Positions 37,405-38,228 of a stretch of 38,228 bases of DNA are shown in pieces. How positions within the stretch are numbered: position 1 is the stretch's first letter; each line of letters begins with the position of its first letter. The position numbers and the translations under genes were made by a program. The notes under the pieces are model-generated. The model searched no databases, was not told the DNA's origin, and saw only the letters and a program-made list of their open reading frames with translations. This stretch comes from a virus: positions 1 through 38,228 of IMG/VR virus record IMGVR_UViG_3300005253_000620. One strand, 5' to 3'.

Positions 37405-38228
37405 TCTACAATCACACTCCTTATTTTCTTAAAAACCCCTTGGGTATCAGCGACTCCACTCCAATACCTTTTGGCTTTTGTTTTGCCCTTCATTACTAAA
37501 TGTCCTCCCTCTTTATGGTAGGAAAAAGATAGAAAAGTTTTAGATTTATCAGTGTAATTCTGGGCTACCTGAGTAAAGGAAAAAGGTCCAGAACTTCTTC
37601 CCACAATAATTGGAGTAAATGTACTTAGGTAAGAAATTTCATTTAGATCAAAATTATCGTTTGATTGAATTATATTTCCGGTATAATATAAATTAGGAAA
37701 CTGGAAAGAAACCCGACTAGTAGTAATAAAATCTGTCTTCGGGAATTCTTCACACAATAACTTTATTACTGGTTCAAAGTCGAAATTTTTTGCTTGGTTT
37801 GATTGTACATTCCCATTACATAAGAGAACCTTTCTATTCATTGGGCGTCTGTTTATAAATGTCTCTATTCTATTAATATACTTTGGATTTAGTTTCGTGT
37901 AATCTATTCTGGGTATATAATTTGTGCTTGAACCATCAAACCTTACTTTCAATCCAATCATGTCCATTAAATCATTCCACAAGAGTTGGTGCCTGTCTAT
38001 GGAACAAGCAACCCCAGGACCTACGTATTTTCCATTTAAACCTATCCAAGTATTAATATAAAGATCACGCTCATTTCCTATTATAAAGTGCCTATCTCCC
38101 CGCATAAATGGTTGAATTTTAGCATATTTTAGATTGGATATGTCTTCAAACATTCTGGGGTTTTTTGGGTGAGCAAAATAAAACTTTGTCTCTGGGTAAT
38201 AACCCATTGTGCTCTTAACAAACTCTCT
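37401..38228 (-). CDS. Possible sugar-transfer protein (partial, runs off right edge)
   Basis: Frame is open to the window edge: the codons before ATG 38207 read R-E-F-V-K-S-T, so the true start is probably outside. At least 275 residues. It has a GT-B-like alternation of strands and helices (KVLLCNGNVQSNQ, then EFPKTDFITTSRV and FTPIIVGRSSGPFSFTQVA). The G-R-S-S-G-P segment is where GT-B enzymes bind the donor. No firm family. The ATGA overlap with the GT2 gene suggests the two work together. Confidence 0.55.
   Translation of the reverse strand, partial: REFVKSTMGYYPETKFYFAHPKNPRMFEDISNLKYAKIQPFMRGDRHFIIGNERDLYINTWIGLNGKYVGPGVACSIDRHQLLWNDLMDMIGLKVRFDGSSTNYIPRIDYTKLNPKYINRIETFINRRPMNRKVLLCNGNVQSNQAKNFDFEPVIKLLCEEFPKTDFITTSRVSFQFPNLYYTGNIIQSNDNFDLNEISYLSTFTPIIVGRSSGPFSFTQVAQNYTDKSKTFLSFSYHKEGGHLVMKGKTKAKRYWSGVADTQGVFKKIRSVIVE

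Noticed and set aside
36499-38228. Search for a small terminase upstream of the large subunit.
   Set aside because: Neither gene shows a helix-turn-helix plus oligomerisation pattern; both read as sugar-transfer type, so the small subunit is outside the window or unrecognisable.

Overview
The window is a contiguous piece of a tailed, siphovirus-type double-stranded DNA phage (or prophage-like) genome. It contains a near-complete virion structural module, a lysis pair and part of an early region. By eye most of it is AT-rich (about 36-38% GC). It has strong AGGAGG-type ribosome sites, frequent GTG/TTG starts and TTGACA-N17-TGnTATAAT promoters. With a GH25 lysozyme next to an XhlA-like small membrane protein, this points to a Bacillota-type host; the host is inferred, not seen. 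No integrase, repressor, polymerase or small terminase is recognisable, so the genome extends beyond the window.

Layout. 1-1149 (+): a run of very small early genes, three of them paralogous, ending in a strong terminator. 1150-2284: about 1.1 kb without genes, first a stretch very dense in GTAC, then an AT-rich stretch with a consensus DnaA box, palindromes and four TTTAACATT iterons, a candidate replication origin. 2285-3292 (+): a three-gene cassette of higher GC with its own terminator. 3477-8099 (-): a tightly coupled early operon of small proteins, many with zinc-ribbon cysteine pairs, plus a DNA methyltransferase and an HNH endonuclease, read from a perfect consensus promoter at 8120-8148.

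8204-9266 (-): XhlA-like membrane protein and GH25 endolysin, with a perfect 121-bp tandem duplication across their junction. 9263-18407 (-): a second HNH endonuclease, virion appendage and fibre proteins (one with a LamG-like domain and seven 14-residue repeats, one with a C1q-like tip) and baseplate/hub proteins. 18421-25854 (-): tape measure, tail-assembly chaperones joined by a -1 frameshift, a GIY-YIG endonuclease and the major tail protein. 25874-31839 (-): connector and completion proteins, a GT4 glycosyltransferase, major capsid protein and a probable decoration protein. 31861-36495 (-): prohead protease fused to a scaffold, an HNH_3 endonuclease, portal and large terminase. 36499-38228 (-): a GT2 glycosyltransferase and a possible sugar-transfer protein that runs off the right edge.

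How it fits together: late genes run right to left in the order terminase, portal, protease/scaffold, decoration, capsid, connectors, tail tube, chaperones, tape measure, hub, fibres, lysis. Four free-standing homing-type endonucleases sit at gene boundaries in this otherwise compact order. The glycosyltransferases among structural genes suggest glycan decoration of the virion. The best candidates for undescribed biology are the iteron/DnaA-box region with its GTAC-dense flank, the paralogous microproteins, the zinc-ribbon operon, the V(N/Y)KD repeat protein and the structural-module glycosyltransferases.
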